From Nocardia flavorosea NBRC 108225 (GTDB lineage: Bacteria; Actinomycetota; Actinomycetes; Mycobacteriales; Mycobacteriaceae): a stretch of 64,000 bases of DNA. The notes beneath the pieces are model-generated. The model ran no database searches. It saw only the letters and a program-made list of their open reading frames with translations, and had not been told where the DNA came from. The DNA lies in NCBI RefSeq assembly GCF_001613385.1, contig NZ_BDCG01000005.1, positions 112,812 through 176,811 on the forward strand, written 5' to 3'. Of the stretch, positions 18,512 to 26,901 are shown piece after piece. The position numbers and the translations under genes were made by a program. How positions within the stretch are numbered: the first letter of the stretch is position 1; each line of letters starts with the position of its first letter.

Positions 18512-18553
18512 GGACCGCCACCTCCCGGCCGTACGGCCGGGAGGTGGCGGTCC
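18512..18553. terminator. Perfect 42-base palindrome, terminator-like
   Basis: Every base pairs: the left half begins GGACCGCCACCTCCC and the right half ends GGGAGGTGGCGGTCC, with CGTACG at the centre. It starts 8 bases after the thiolase stop and lies before the convergent NlpC/P60 gene. It is an intrinsic-terminator-like hairpin without a T-tract and works in both directions. Confidence 0.75.
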
Positions 18554-18624
18554 ATCGGTGCGTCGCGGGCCCGGCTGTGGTTCGGGCTTGCGGCCGGCGA
18601 AGGGGGCCACGACGCGGCCGCGGG

Positions 18625-19173
18625 TCAGTAGCGGCGTGCTCCGACCACGGGCGAATACGACATGGGCGAGATCTCTACGGTGGTGGTCGCGGCGTGGATG
18701 ACCTGCCCGTCACCCGCGTAGAGGGCGGAATGCCCGCCGCCGCTGTAGGAGATCACATCACCGACACGTAGCTGGTCGAGCGGGACCGGTGTGCCGGCGG
18801 AGAGTTGGGACCAGCTGGTGCGGGGGACATCCACGCCCGCCTGCTGGTACGCCCATTTCACCAGTCCGGAGCAGTCGAAGGTGTTGGGTCCGGTGCCGCC
18901 GGAGACATACGGTGCGCCGAGTTTGCTGCGCGCCGCCTGGATTGCGAGATCGCCCGGGGCGGGAGTGAATTGTGGCGCCGGTTCCGGGGTGGTGATACCG
19001 GGGACCCCGGACGGTAGCGGAATATGGTCGGGAACTTCGAAAACACCTAGACCGGGCACTGTGACCGGCCGGGCTTCGGCGGGTGCGGCGGTGCAGAGAA
19101 CGGAACCTGCCGCCGCCGCGGCGAGAACGGCCATGACGGCCATACGTTTTCGGACTAGCGGTACTGACTCCAT
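18625..19173 (-). CDS. Secreted NlpC/P60 peptidoglycan endopeptidase, 182 aa
   Basis: An exported cell-wall hydrolase that cuts D-glutamyl-diaminopimelate bonds. The N-terminus RKRMAVMAVLAAAAAGS...AEA is a Sec signal peptide with cleavage near residue 34. The catalytic domain holds Cys101 in FDCSGLVKWAYQQAG, His148 in GGGHSALYAG and His160 in QVIHA. The full triad distinguishes it from the catalytically dead RipD-type relatives. The linker is Pro-rich (TTPEPAPQFTPAPG) and may bind the wall or span it. GGAGG precedes the ATG at 19173. It has a long AT-richer 5' region that may be regulatory. Confidence 0.9.
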   Translation of the reverse strand: MESVPLVRKRMAVMAVLAAAAAGSVLCTAAPAEARPVTVPGLGVFEVPDHIPLPSGVPGITTPEPAPQFTPAPGDLAIQAARSKLGAPYVSGGTGPNTFDCSGLVKWAYQQAGVDVPRTSWSQLSAGTPVPLDQLRVGDVISYSGGGHSALYAGDGQVIHAATTTVEISPMSYSPVVGARRY

Positions 19174-19420
19174 AATTGCGGTCCTCCGTGCTCAGGTCGA
19201 GAGCCGGTGGATCGCAAAGACTTTCACCGCCGATTACGCGGCTAGGAATTCACCGACTACTCGAACAGCGTTGGAAATACACCACAGCTATATGTCGGTC
19301 CTGCAAACCCGGGGAGTCATGTTTCGCCGTCCGTCGCGCAGGCTTCGGAAACGACACGGACAAGTTGGCTAACGGAACGGTAACGGTTTGTATCGGTCCA
19401 GCGTATGAGGCGTATCGGAA
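19174..19420 (-). promoter_or_regulatory. About 247-base leader/promoter region of the NlpC/P60 gene
   Basis: No gene is seen. The stretch is less GC-rich than its surroundings. Read on the minus strand it contains GGTGAATTCCTAGCCGCG and several short self-complementary pieces (for example CCGCGTAATCGGCGG). Actinobacterial wall hydrolases often sit behind c-di-AMP (ydaO) riboswitches, but I could not fit the full consensus here, so this is only a candidate leader RNA. Confidence 0.3.
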
Positions 19421-20002
19421 TTACGACGGGCGGTACCGCGCCTTGATGTGGAAACGTTCGCCCTGCGGTCCGAAGAGGCTCAGATATTCGACGGGATGTT
19501 CGTCGGCATTGCCGAACCAATGGGGGAGATGGGTGTCGAATTCGGCGACCTCACCGGGGGTGAGCACCATATCCCGGTCGCCGAGGATCAGGCGCATCTT
19601 GCCGTTGAGTACATAGAGCCAGTGATATCCCTCATGGGTGTGCAGATCGGGTTCGGCCCAGGACCGGCCGGACAGGATCTGCTTGTAGGCCTGCAGGCCG
19701 CCGGGTTTACGGGTGAGTGGGATCAGGGTCTGGCCGTGCCGGGTGATCGGGCGGATGTTGACCCGGGGGTCGCCGGTTTCCGGCGCGGCGACCAGTTCGT
19801 CCAGCGGGACGCGATGCGCCTTGGCCAGCGGTAGCAGCAGTTCGAGGCTGGGTTTACGCTGGCCCGATTCCAGGCGGGACAGCGTGCTCACCGGTATGCC
19901 GGTGAGTTCGGACAGCGCAGCCAGGGTGGTGCCGTTACGTCGCCGCAGCTCACGCAGCCGTGGGCCGATTGCGTCGATGACATCGCCGAACTCCGGATCC
20001 AT
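19421..20002 (-). CDS. XRE-family regulator with C-terminal cupin, 193 aa
   Basis: A one-component regulator. The N-terminal HTH is LAALSELTGIPVSTLSRLES followed by GQRKPSLELLLPLAKAH, and the C-terminal half is a cupin barrel with metal- or ligand-site pattern HTHEGYHWLYVLNGKMRL and PGEVAEFDTHLPHWF. Similar proteins sense small ligands and repress neighbours. A divergent SAM methyltransferase starts 92 bases away. Its own promoter carries a dyad between -35 and -10, a classic autorepression layout. The ATG at 20002 is 7 bases from the -10, so the mRNA is probably leaderless. Confidence 0.88.
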   Translation of the reverse strand: MDPEFGDVIDAIGPRLRELRRRNGTTLAALSELTGIPVSTLSRLESGQRKPSLELLLPLAKAHRVPLDELVAAPETGDPRVNIRPITRHGQTLIPLTRKPGGLQAYKQILSGRSWAEPDLHTHEGYHWLYVLNGKMRLILGDRDMVLTPGEVAEFDTHLPHWFGNADEHPVEYLSLFGPQGERFHIKARYRPS

Positions 20003-20008
20003 GCCTCT

Positions 20009-20037
20009 ATTGCAGTTATGGCAAATTTATTTGTCAA
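20009..20037 (-). promoter_or_regulatory. Promoter and operator of the XRE-cupin gene
   Basis: On the minus strand: TTGACA (20037-20032), a 17-base spacer, TGCAAT (20014-20009), then the ATG at 20002. The spacer contains most of the near-perfect dyad TGGCAAATTTATTTGTCA (20019-20036, 7 of 8 bases paired per arm). A repressor bound there would block the promoter. Confidence 0.6.
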
Positions 20038-20093
20038 GATGTCGCTACCTCCGGATGCTGGAGAACAAGCCCCGAGCAGATCAGGAGATACGG

Positions 20094-20705
20094 ATGGACC
20101 AGCAGTTCTGGGACGATATGTACGGCGAGAGCGAGCAGAGATTCAGCGGCCTGCCGAATGACGCTCTGGTCACGGAGGTGACCGGGATGACACCCGGTCA
20201 GGCTCTCGACCTCGGTTGCGGTGAAGGAGCCGACGCCTACTGGCTGGCCGGGCGTGGGTGGCAGGTCACCGCGGTGGACATTTCGAAGGTGGCGATCGAA
20301 CGCGCATCCGCCGGGCATCCGGAGATCTCGTGGCGGCAGGCCGATATCACCGTCACGCCGCTGCCGGCCCGCTCGTTCGATCTGGTGTCGGCGCACTACT
20401 TCCCGATCGCACACGAACCCGATCACGCCACCGTGCGCGGTCTGCTGGACTCGGTCGCACCGGGTGGCACGCTGCTGTTCGTAGCTCACGACCCGACCGA
20501 ATTCCCCGAACCGGACGAACATTCGCACGAGCAGGAAGGGCATGGGCCCCGGTTCGACCCCTACGCCTACTACCTGCCCGCCGATATCCTCGGCCTGCTC
20601 GACGACCGGTGGACGGTGCAGGTGGACGAGCGACGCGACCGTAATCGTCCCGCGGCCGGCCATCAGATCAAGGATCTCGTCCTCCGGTTGCGTCGCGCGA
20701 ACTGA
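20094..20705 (+). CDS. Class I SAM-dependent methyltransferase, 203 aa
   Basis: Motif I is ALDLGCGEGADAYWLA near residue 38, followed by VTAVDISKVAIERA and ADITVTPLPARSFDLVSAHYF (motifs II and III). No N-terminal extension and no specific substrate domain is present. Length and style fit the broad methyltransf_25/TehB-like group. AGGAG precedes the ATG at 20094. It is divergent from the XRE-cupin regulator, whose operator lies between them, so that regulator is the likely controller. The substrate is unknown. Confidence 0.88.
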   Translation: MDQQFWDDMYGESEQRFSGLPNDALVTEVTGMTPGQALDLGCGEGADAYWLAGRGWQVTAVDISKVAIERASAGHPEISWRQADITVTPLPARSFDLVSAHYFPIAHEPDHATVRGLLDSVAPGGTLLFVAHDPTEFPEPDEHSHEQEGHGPRFDPYAYYLPADILGLLDDRWTVQVDERRDRNRPAAGHQIKDLVLRLRRAN

Positions 20706-20848
20706 GGCCGCGGCGGCCTGCGCCGGAATATCGCCACCACCACCCGGATCCGGACTCCGCGCGTCGGTACACGCTGCGGCGAGAGCTGATTGCTATCGTC
20801 GGCGGCATCTGTGCGCGGAAACCGGAACCATGAGGTGGAGGGTTGTTC

Positions 20849-23326
20849 ATGCGGCTGTACCGGATCCACGGGTTCGCGGCCGCAGCGGCGATCACCGTTG
20901 TCGCCCTCGCCGTAGTCCTGGTGATAGTGCAGGCCGCCCGGCATCCGGTCAGCCGCGACACCGCGCCGGCCGCATCTCCGGCCGAACTCGCGCAGCAGTG
21001 GACCGGCACCCACGACGGCCCGCAGCCCTACCCCGAGGTGCATATCGACAAAGATGTGCACATCACCATGAGCGACGGTGTCGTGCTGAAGGCCGATGTG
21101 TACCGGCCCGCCCACGCGGGCGACCGGGTGGAGACGGAACCGCTGCCCACCATCGTCACGATGACGCCGTACTCGAAAATGATGTCCGCGCTCATCGATT
21201 CGGCGATGAACAACCCCGAGGCGCAGCGGTTCACCATGGACCTGGTGAACCGGATCAACCTGTCCGGTACTCCGATCAGCGGTTTCGAGGATCTGCTGCA
21301 CGCCCTCGACGGCGGCACCGTCGCCACGGTGCTCGGACTCGACAGCAAACTCGTACGCGCCGGATACACCGTGGTCTCGGTGGATGTACGCGGTACCGGG
21401 CAGTCGCAGGGTCTGTGGGACACCCTCGGTGCGCGCGAACAACTCGACACCCGCGAGGTGATCGAATGGTCGGCGCAGCAACCGTGGTCGAACGGGCGGG
21501 TCGCGATGAGTGGCGGCTCCTACTCCGGCATCAACCAATTGCGCGCCGCCGAGAACGCCCCGGCACCGTTGCAGGCCATCTTCCCGGTGGAACCCGGCAG
21601 TGATCTCATGCGCGATGTCGTGGCGCCGGGCGGTGGTGTCGGTGTGACCTTTCTGCCACTGTGGCTCAACCAGGTGAATCAGGCCAAACTCATGCCGGAT
21701 GTGCAGTCGATGCTCAACGGCACCTTCGACTGGCAGTGGCTCGCCGACCGGCTGGCCGATCCCGCCACCAACTACGACCTGCTCGCTCAGGCACTGCTCA
21801 CACCGTCGCTGAACAAGATGCCTCCCACGCTGGCCGCGGCGCTGGACGAGAACAGCCCCTTCCGGCAGGGCATCATGGGCGATCCGTCGAAGATCACCGT
21901 CCCGACCTTCGTCTACGGCGGCTGGCACGATATTTTCGCCAACAGTGCCACCACCCTCTACAACGACATCCAGCTCCCGCCCGGCCACAAACAACTCGTC
22001 GTCGGCGATACCTATCACGCCAATCCCGGAGCCGGCACCGGGCGGCCCGGCGCACCACCGCGGCTCGATGTCCTGCAGCGGGCCTGGTTCGACCACTGGC
22101 TGAAGGATATCGACAACGGGATCGCCGACTACGGGCCCGTGATCGTCTGGGAACAGGGGGGCGGCTGGGTTTTCCTCGAACAATTCCCGCAACCCGGAAT
22201 GGCGCACCGGCGGGTGTATCTGTCGGGCGCACCCAGCGGCACCAGCGCCGAAAGCGTGCACGACGGATCGCTGATCGGCCGGCCGGGAGACAAGGCCCAG
22301 CTCACCGTGGCGCCGGGCCTGGCCACATTCTGTTCGCGGGATATGGCGCAGGGGTCGGCCGGGATCGGTGCGGTATTCGATGCGTGCGCCAAGGATTCCC
22401 GGATTGCCGAACGTGGTGCCCTCACCTTCACCAGCGCCGAAGTCACCGAACGGACCGTGATTTCCGGCCCGATCAACGTGCATCTCAATACGGTGCACGA
22501 CGCTGCCGACGGCTACTGGAGCGTTACGGTGAACGATGTCTCGCCTGACGGTACCTCTACCGTGCTGAGCACCGGCCAGCTCACCGCCTCCCTGCGCGCG
22601 ATCGACGAAGCCCGCAGCACCCGCTCGCCCAACGGCGACCTCACCGCCCCGTTCAATCCGATCACTCTCGACAGTGTGCAGCCGGTCCCGCCGGGCGAGC
22701 GGGTCGCGCTCGATATCGGGGTGATCCCCACCCAGGCAGTGCTCGAACCCGGCCACCGCCTGCGCCTCGACGTATTCGCCGCCAACGCCCCCAAGGCGCT
22801 GGCCTTCCGGCCGATGCTCAACGACACCGAACTCAAACCGCAGCATCTCGCGCTGGACCCGGCCGCTCCCAGCTTCGTCAACCTCCCCACCGACCGCCCG
22901 CTGCCGGATACTTCGGGCCGCCCGCCCGCTGTTCCGCAACCTGCGGTGGAACCTGCCGGCCCCTCGACGCCGAGCACGTCCACCGCTCCGCCCGGGCAGG
23001 CGGCGCCGACCGCGCGCCCGGAACGTGCGCCGGAGTCGGCAGGAGCGCCGGTTTCCCCTGCCGCTCCCACCGCCCCGGTACTTCCGGCACCGACCGCGGG
23101 GCAGACCGAACCCGGCGGGCCGCGACCGGCTGCCCCGTCGGTGGAAACACCCCGGACCGCCGGAGTTCCGGGCGCCGAGAGCACACAACCCCCGCCGCCG
23201 GCGGTACGCAACTCCCCGCCCCCTGCGCCCGCGGAACCGGGCTCGCAGCCCACCCTCCCGCCGTCCCGATCGCCCGCGCCGGTCCCGGAGTACACCTCAC
23301 CGCGATCCGCGACATCGCAGCCGTAG
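20849..23326 (+). CDS. Secreted or membrane-anchored CocE/NonD-type hydrolase with Pro-rich tail, 825 aa
   Basis: An alpha/beta hydrolase of the X-Pro dipeptidyl-peptidase/cocaine esterase group. The N-terminus MRLYRIHGFAAAAAITVVA starts a signal anchor. The catalytic Ser is about residue 224 in SGGSYSG, the Asp is in YGGWHDIF, and the His is in GDTYHANPG. A jelly-roll PepX C-domain follows (about residues 450-690). The last 130 residues are a low-complexity Pro/Ala/Ser/Thr tail, probably a wall-spanning segment. GGAGGG lies 6 bases before the ATG at 20849. It probably acts outside the membrane on esters or amides; the substrate is unknown. Confidence 0.87.
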   Translation: MRLYRIHGFAAAAAITVVALAVVLVIVQAARHPVSRDTAPAASPAELAQQWTGTHDGPQPYPEVHIDKDVHITMSDGVVLKADVYRPAHAGDRVETEPLPTIVTMTPYSKMMSALIDSAMNNPEAQRFTMDLVNRINLSGTPISGFEDLLHALDGGTVATVLGLDSKLVRAGYTVVSVDVRGTGQSQGLWDTLGAREQLDTREVIEWSAQQPWSNGRVAMSGGSYSGINQLRAAENAPAPLQAIFPVEPGSDLMRDVVAPGGGVGVTFLPLWLNQVNQAKLMPDVQSMLNGTFDWQWLADRLADPATNYDLLAQALLTPSLNKMPPTLAAALDENSPFRQGIMGDPSKITVPTFVYGGWHDIFANSATTLYNDIQLPPGHKQLVVGDTYHANPGAGTGRPGAPPRLDVLQRAWFDHWLKDIDNGIADYGPVIVWEQGGGWVFLEQFPQPGMAHRRVYLSGAPSGTSAESVHDGSLIGRPGDKAQLTVAPGLATFCSRDMAQGSAGIGAVFDACAKDSRIAERGALTFTSAEVTERTVISGPINVHLNTVHDAADGYWSVTVNDVSPDGTSTVLSTGQLTASLRAIDEARSTRSPNGDLTAPFNPITLDSVQPVPPGERVALDIGVIPTQAVLEPGHRLRLDVFAANAPKALAFRPMLNDTELKPQHLALDPAAPSFVNLPTDRPLPDTSGRPPAVPQPAVEPAGPSTPSTSTAPPGQAAPTARPERAPESAGAPVSPAAPTAPVLPAPTAGQTEPGGPRPAAPSVETPRTAGVPGAESTQPPPPAVRNSPPPAPAEPGSQPTLPPSRSPAPVPEYTSPRSATSQP

Positions 23327-24106
23327 CATCCACCCGGCACCCATCCCGCGCCGCAATCGGTCGGGTCCGCCGTCGCCCGGGACGGTCTCGCCGCCGGAAT
23401 CGTGCGGGACGGTCTCGCCCCCGGAATCTCACCGACCACCGTCCGATAACCCGGCGCTGCAGTTACTCGGCGTCATCGTCGCCCGCCATCACCGCTGTGG
23501 GTGTGCCGCCGACGTCCGACGGGAGTGGTCGGCGTACTTGTGTCGGTCGCCACCGCCCTCTTCGTTCGGCGCCGCGATACGCACCTGCGGCCCGGGTGCC
23601 GAGGCCGTCCTGAATCTCCGGCCGGTGAGTTCGGCCGGGCCCCAGCGCCCGGGAGGCATCGTTCCCCAAGGGGAGCGCCATCGACCGCGCTCCGATCGTG
23701 CGGCGTTGTGACCATCCGGCGCCAACGGGGCGGGCGTGACCGGGGCCGGGCCCGTTGGCTGTGGTTCGTGCGTTCGTCACGGTCGCCGCCGCACTCCTCA
23801 CTCGACGACACGACACCTCATCCGCTGCCGTGGTGCCGGTACCCTCCCGAATCGCCGCCCGACGGGTACGACGCCGGACTTGTGGCAGTCGGCTCGGGTA
23901 CCGCTGTCGCTGCCGGATTCTCCGGCGAGGCGGCGCGGTGGATGGCGTGGTTTCGCCGCGGCCGCGGCTCTTTGCGCCCATCCGACGGGCCGTGGGCGCT
24001 TGCGGCTACGCATTCCGGCCGGTGCCCACAGGTGGCATGACGCAGATCACCGGTCGATCTGCCCGGTTTGCCCGCGGAGCGGGCGGTGGGTCGTAATGTG
24101 GCGCGC
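23327..24106. other. 780-base stretch without a clear gene, holding degenerate duplications
   Basis: Several frames are open on both strands but all give Arg/Pro-rich products. Two features stand out. One is a 24-base direct repeat (23378-23401 and 23405-23428). The other is a diverged pair of segments around 23530-23580 and 23763-23815 that in one frame read VGVLVSVATALFVRRRDT and VRAFVTVAAALLTRRHDT, with many of the differences at third codon positions. This suggests remains of duplicated coding sequence. Confidence 0.45.
23378..23428 (+). repeat. 24-base direct repeat, two copies
   Basis: Copies at 23378-23401 and 23405-23428, each beginning CGGGACGGTCTCGCC and ending CCGGAATC, with one mismatch and a 27-base period. 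They lie just after the Pro-rich tail of the CocE gene and may be slipped copies of former tail sequence. Confidence 0.8.
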
Positions 24107-25111
24107 ATGGGGTCGCAGGAGAGGTCCGAACTGGTTCGGTCGGCGGCGGAGACGAGCCTGCTGGCCGGCAGCCGGCGGTACAACCGCATAGAGGTGGCGG
24201 AGAAGGCGGGGGTGACACCCGAGCTGGCGCGCCGATTGTGGGTATCGCTGGGGTTTCCGGCCAGCGAGGACGACAGCGCGCCCGATTACACCGATTCCGA
24301 TATCGCGGCCATCCATCGGTTCCGGGAGGTCGAGGTGCTGTCCGCTGCCGGTACCCGGCAGCAGGCCGCGACCGCCCGCACCATCGGACAGGCCATGGCG
24401 CGGCTGGCCGAATGGCAGGTCGACCTGGTACTCGAGGAGATCGACCGGCGGGTCGCGGCGGCCGGGCCGGGAGCCGACCCCGACGAGATCACCCGCAATG
24501 CCACCGCGGAAACGGTGGAGCTCATGGAAAGCCTGCTGTCCTATGCCTGGCGGCGCCATCTGGATGCGGCGCTCATCCGCCATCTGCAGGAGACCGGGCC
24601 GACCCAGGACTCCACCCGGACACTGGCCGTCGGGTTCGCCGATATGGTCGGCTACACCCGGCTCACCCGGCATCTGCATCCCGACGAGTTGTCCACGCTG
24701 CTGGAGGCGTTCGAATCCACCACCACCGCTGCGATCACCGAAAACGGGGGCTGGGTGATCAAGAACGTCGGGGACGAGGTCATGTATGCGGCCGAATCCC
24801 CGCTGATCGCGGCCCGGATCGCGCTGGAGATCCAGGAATCCACCATGACTGTCGGTACCACTCCGGAACTGCGGGTGGCGATCGCCTACGGGCCGGTGCT
24901 GCAACGTTTCGGGGACCTGTACGGGTCGGTGGTGAATATGGCGGCCCGGCTCACCGGTGTCGCCCGCCCGGGCACGATCCTGGTCGACGACGGCGCGGCC
25001 GCGGAGCTGGAAGGGGAGGCGGAGTTCAGCATCCGGCATCTGCGCAGCGTCCGGGTCCGGGGTTTCAACCGGCTGCGTCCGCATCTGCTCCGGCGTAACG
25101 GCAAGTCCTGA
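24107..25111 (+). CDS. Class III adenylate cyclase with N-terminal regulatory domain, 334 aa
   Basis: Makes cAMP from ATP. The N-terminal half is the helical regulatory domain of the Rv1264/Rv2212/Rv1647 group (AEKAGVTPELARRLWVSLGF onward), known in some members to be pH-sensitive. The catalytic domain has metal Asp179 (GFADMVGYTRL), Lys219 and Asp223 (IKNVGDEVMYA), and Asn277 and Arg281 (VVNMAARL), so all core residues are present. The ATG at 24107 follows a -10-like TAATGT by 8 bases, and the mRNA is probably leaderless. No transmembrane segments are present. The gene stands alone after the odd 780-base region. Confidence 0.88.
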   Translation: MGSQERSELVRSAAETSLLAGSRRYNRIEVAEKAGVTPELARRLWVSLGFPASEDDSAPDYTDSDIAAIHRFREVEVLSAAGTRQQAATARTIGQAMARLAEWQVDLVLEEIDRRVAAAGPGADPDEITRNATAETVELMESLLSYAWRRHLDAALIRHLQETGPTQDSTRTLAVGFADMVGYTRLTRHLHPDELSTLLEAFESTTTAAITENGGWVIKNVGDEVMYAAESPLIAARIALEIQESTMTVGTTPELRVAIAYGPVLQRFGDLYGSVVNMAARLTGVARPGTILVDDGAAAELEGEAEFSIRHLRSVRVRGFNRLRPHLLRRNGKS

Positions 25112-25265
25112 ACATCCGGCAAGCTGTCCGGATCGCGACGCCCGCCGTCGAGAGCGCGGCGGCCGGTTTCACCATATGAGATTCCCTCATTCGGAAATCA
25201 CGTTGTGAGTATGGTCGTCGGGGAGCCGGAAGTATCCGGCTCGTGTGTGAGTGAGGAGTTCCGGG

Positions 25266-25553
25266 ATGGCCAAGGGCTATGTCATCGTGACCGAGTCGAT
25301 CAAGGATCCGGCGGGGATGGCCGAATACGGCAAAGCCGCCGCAAAGGCGATGGCCAATGGCGTGAAAGTCCTCGCGGTGGATACGAAAGCGCAGGTCCTC
25401 GAAGGGGAATGGCCCGCCACCCAGACCGTGGTACTGGAGTTCGAATCCCCGGAAGCTGCCCGTGCCTGGTACGAATCCGAGGAATACCAGGCCGCGATTC
25501 CGCTGCGGCAGGCGGCGGCCGATTGCAATGCGGTGATCGTCAACGGCCTGTAG
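25266..25553 (+). CDS. DUF1330 family protein, 95 aa
   Basis: A small ferredoxin-like alpha/beta-barrel-type protein. The family features are MAKGYVIVTESIKDPAGMAEY at the start and the middle block VVLEFESPEAARAWYESEEY, with AIPLRQAAADCNAVIVNGL at the end. GAGGAG lies 8 bases before the ATG at 25266. The function of DUF1330 proteins is not established. It is a single-gene unit. Confidence 0.85.
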   Translation: MAKGYVIVTESIKDPAGMAEYGKAAAKAMANGVKVLAVDTKAQVLEGEWPATQTVVLEFESPEAARAWYESEEYQAAIPLRQAAADCNAVIVNGL

Positions 25554-25722
25554 CCGCGGCGCAGTAGCACTGATTCGCCGGCGGTCGTTGCGGAGACCGT
25601 ATCGCCCAGCGTGGCGGGGCTGTTTTGCGCTGCCGCACAGGACCCACCGGATACCCGGGATAATCGGGGTATCGGCTGCCGTTGCGCGGCCACGCCGGCG
25701 CCCACCCGGGGCCCCGGGAATC

Positions 25723-25728
25723 TAGGCT
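25723..25728 (+). promoter_or_regulatory. -10 element TAGGCT of the aldose epimerase gene
   Basis: TAGGCT is a favoured actinobacterial -10. Its last base is 7 bases before the GTG at 25735, which fixes that start and suggests a leaderless transcript. Confidence 0.5.
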
Positions 25729-25734
25729 GATGTC

Positions 25735-26667
25735 GTGACCGCATCACGCCCCTCCGCGACCGGCCGTTCGATCGTGTTGTCAGCGGCGGGGGTGCGCGCC
25801 GAAATCGGGACGGTGGCCGCCGTGTTGCGCAGCCTCACCGTCGGCGGTATCGCGGTGACCGAACCACTTCCCGCCGGTACCGCCCCGCCGATGGCCGCCG
25901 GCATCGTGCTGGCGCCGTGGCCCAATCGCGTACGCGATGCGGTCTGGATGCTCGACGGCCGGCCGCAGCAACTCGATATCACCGAGGTCTCGCGGTCGAA
26001 CGCCATCCACGGCCTGCTGCGCAACACCGATTACGAAGTGCGGGCGCAGGCGCCGGATTCGGTGACCCTCGGCGCGCTGATACCGCCTCAGCACGGCTGG
26101 CCTTTTCTGCTGGATACCTGGGTGCGCTACGAATTACGCGCCGACGGGCTGGCGGTGACTCACGGGGTCGTCAATCATTCCGACCGGCCGGCGCCGTATG
26201 CGGTGGGTGCGCATCCGTATTTCCGGGTCGGCGCGGTGGCGGTGGAGCGACTGGAACTCGCGGTCGCCGCGACCACCTATTACGAGGTCGACGCGCGGAT
26301 GAATCCCGTCGCGGAGCATTCTGTCGAAGGCACGCCATACGATCTGCGGCTCGGGGCCGCGCTGGCGGATCTGACGCTGGACACCCCGTTCGGTGGAGTG
26401 GTTCCGGGGGTCGCCGCCCGGCTCACCGCGCCGGACGGGGCGCGGGTCGAGCTTGTCCTCGACGACGACTGGCGCTATCTCCAGGTGTTCACGGCGAAAG
26501 ATTTTCCGCGACCGGCGGGGCCCGGGCTCGCGGTCGCGCTGGAGCCCATGACCGCGGCACCGGACGCGCTCAATTCCGGTGACGGCTTACGTTGCGTGGA
26601 GCCGGGGGAGACGTGGGAGGGGCGCTGGATCGTGCGGTTCGTCCCCGGCGGCACGGATTCCGGCTGA
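25735..26667 (+). CDS. Aldose 1-epimerase (GalM) family protein, 310 aa
   Basis: A mutarotase-fold enzyme that interconverts alpha and beta anomers of sugars. Family motifs: NAIHGLLRNTDYEV (first His), YAVGAHPYFRV (catalytic His), and VALEPMTAAPDALNSGDGL near the C-terminus (catalytic Glu), ending in the strand ETWEGRWIVRF. The GTG start is set by the -10 element 7 bases upstream. No sugar genes are adjacent, so the actual substrate is open. Confidence 0.88.
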   Translation: MTASRPSATGRSIVLSAAGVRAEIGTVAAVLRSLTVGGIAVTEPLPAGTAPPMAAGIVLAPWPNRVRDAVWMLDGRPQQLDITEVSRSNAIHGLLRNTDYEVRAQAPDSVTLGALIPPQHGWPFLLDTWVRYELRADGLAVTHGVVNHSDRPAPYAVGAHPYFRVGAVAVERLELAVAATTYYEVDARMNPVAEHSVEGTPYDLRLGAALADLTLDTPFGGVVPGVAARLTAPDGARVELVLDDDWRYLQVFTAKDFPRPAGPGLAVALEPMTAAPDALNSGDGLRCVEPGETWEGRWIVRFVPGGTDSG

Positions 26668-26901
26668 TATTCCGGGGCGTGGCCACGGTGGTCCACGAGC
26701 AATCAGTTGTTTGTGGAAAGCATTGTCCCAAGCGGTAATTCGATTGTCGGTAACTGTCGAACAGCCCTATCGATCGCCCAGAACTCGCTAGTCTGTAGTC
26801 CGCAATCTGCCAGGGGAGCCGGGGAGTGGGAAGCCGGCCGCGGAGCATGCCCGGGGGCCCGACGTTTCAGTGGCATCGCCGGGGGACGAAAGGGGACAGG
26901 G

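Noticed and set aside
19174..19420. c-di-AMP riboswitch as a firm call
   Set aside because: Only scattered pieces resemble the consensus; kept as a regulatory leader with low confidence.
23463..24040. Several 110-180 codon frames in the 780-base stretch
   Set aside because: They overlap on both strands, have Arg/Pro-rich products and no motifs. At most, decayed remnants.
26707..26901. N-terminal extension of the hypothetical at 26902
   Set aside because: The extra 65 codons lie over AT-richer promoter-like sequence and change composition sharply at the GTG with its ribosome site.
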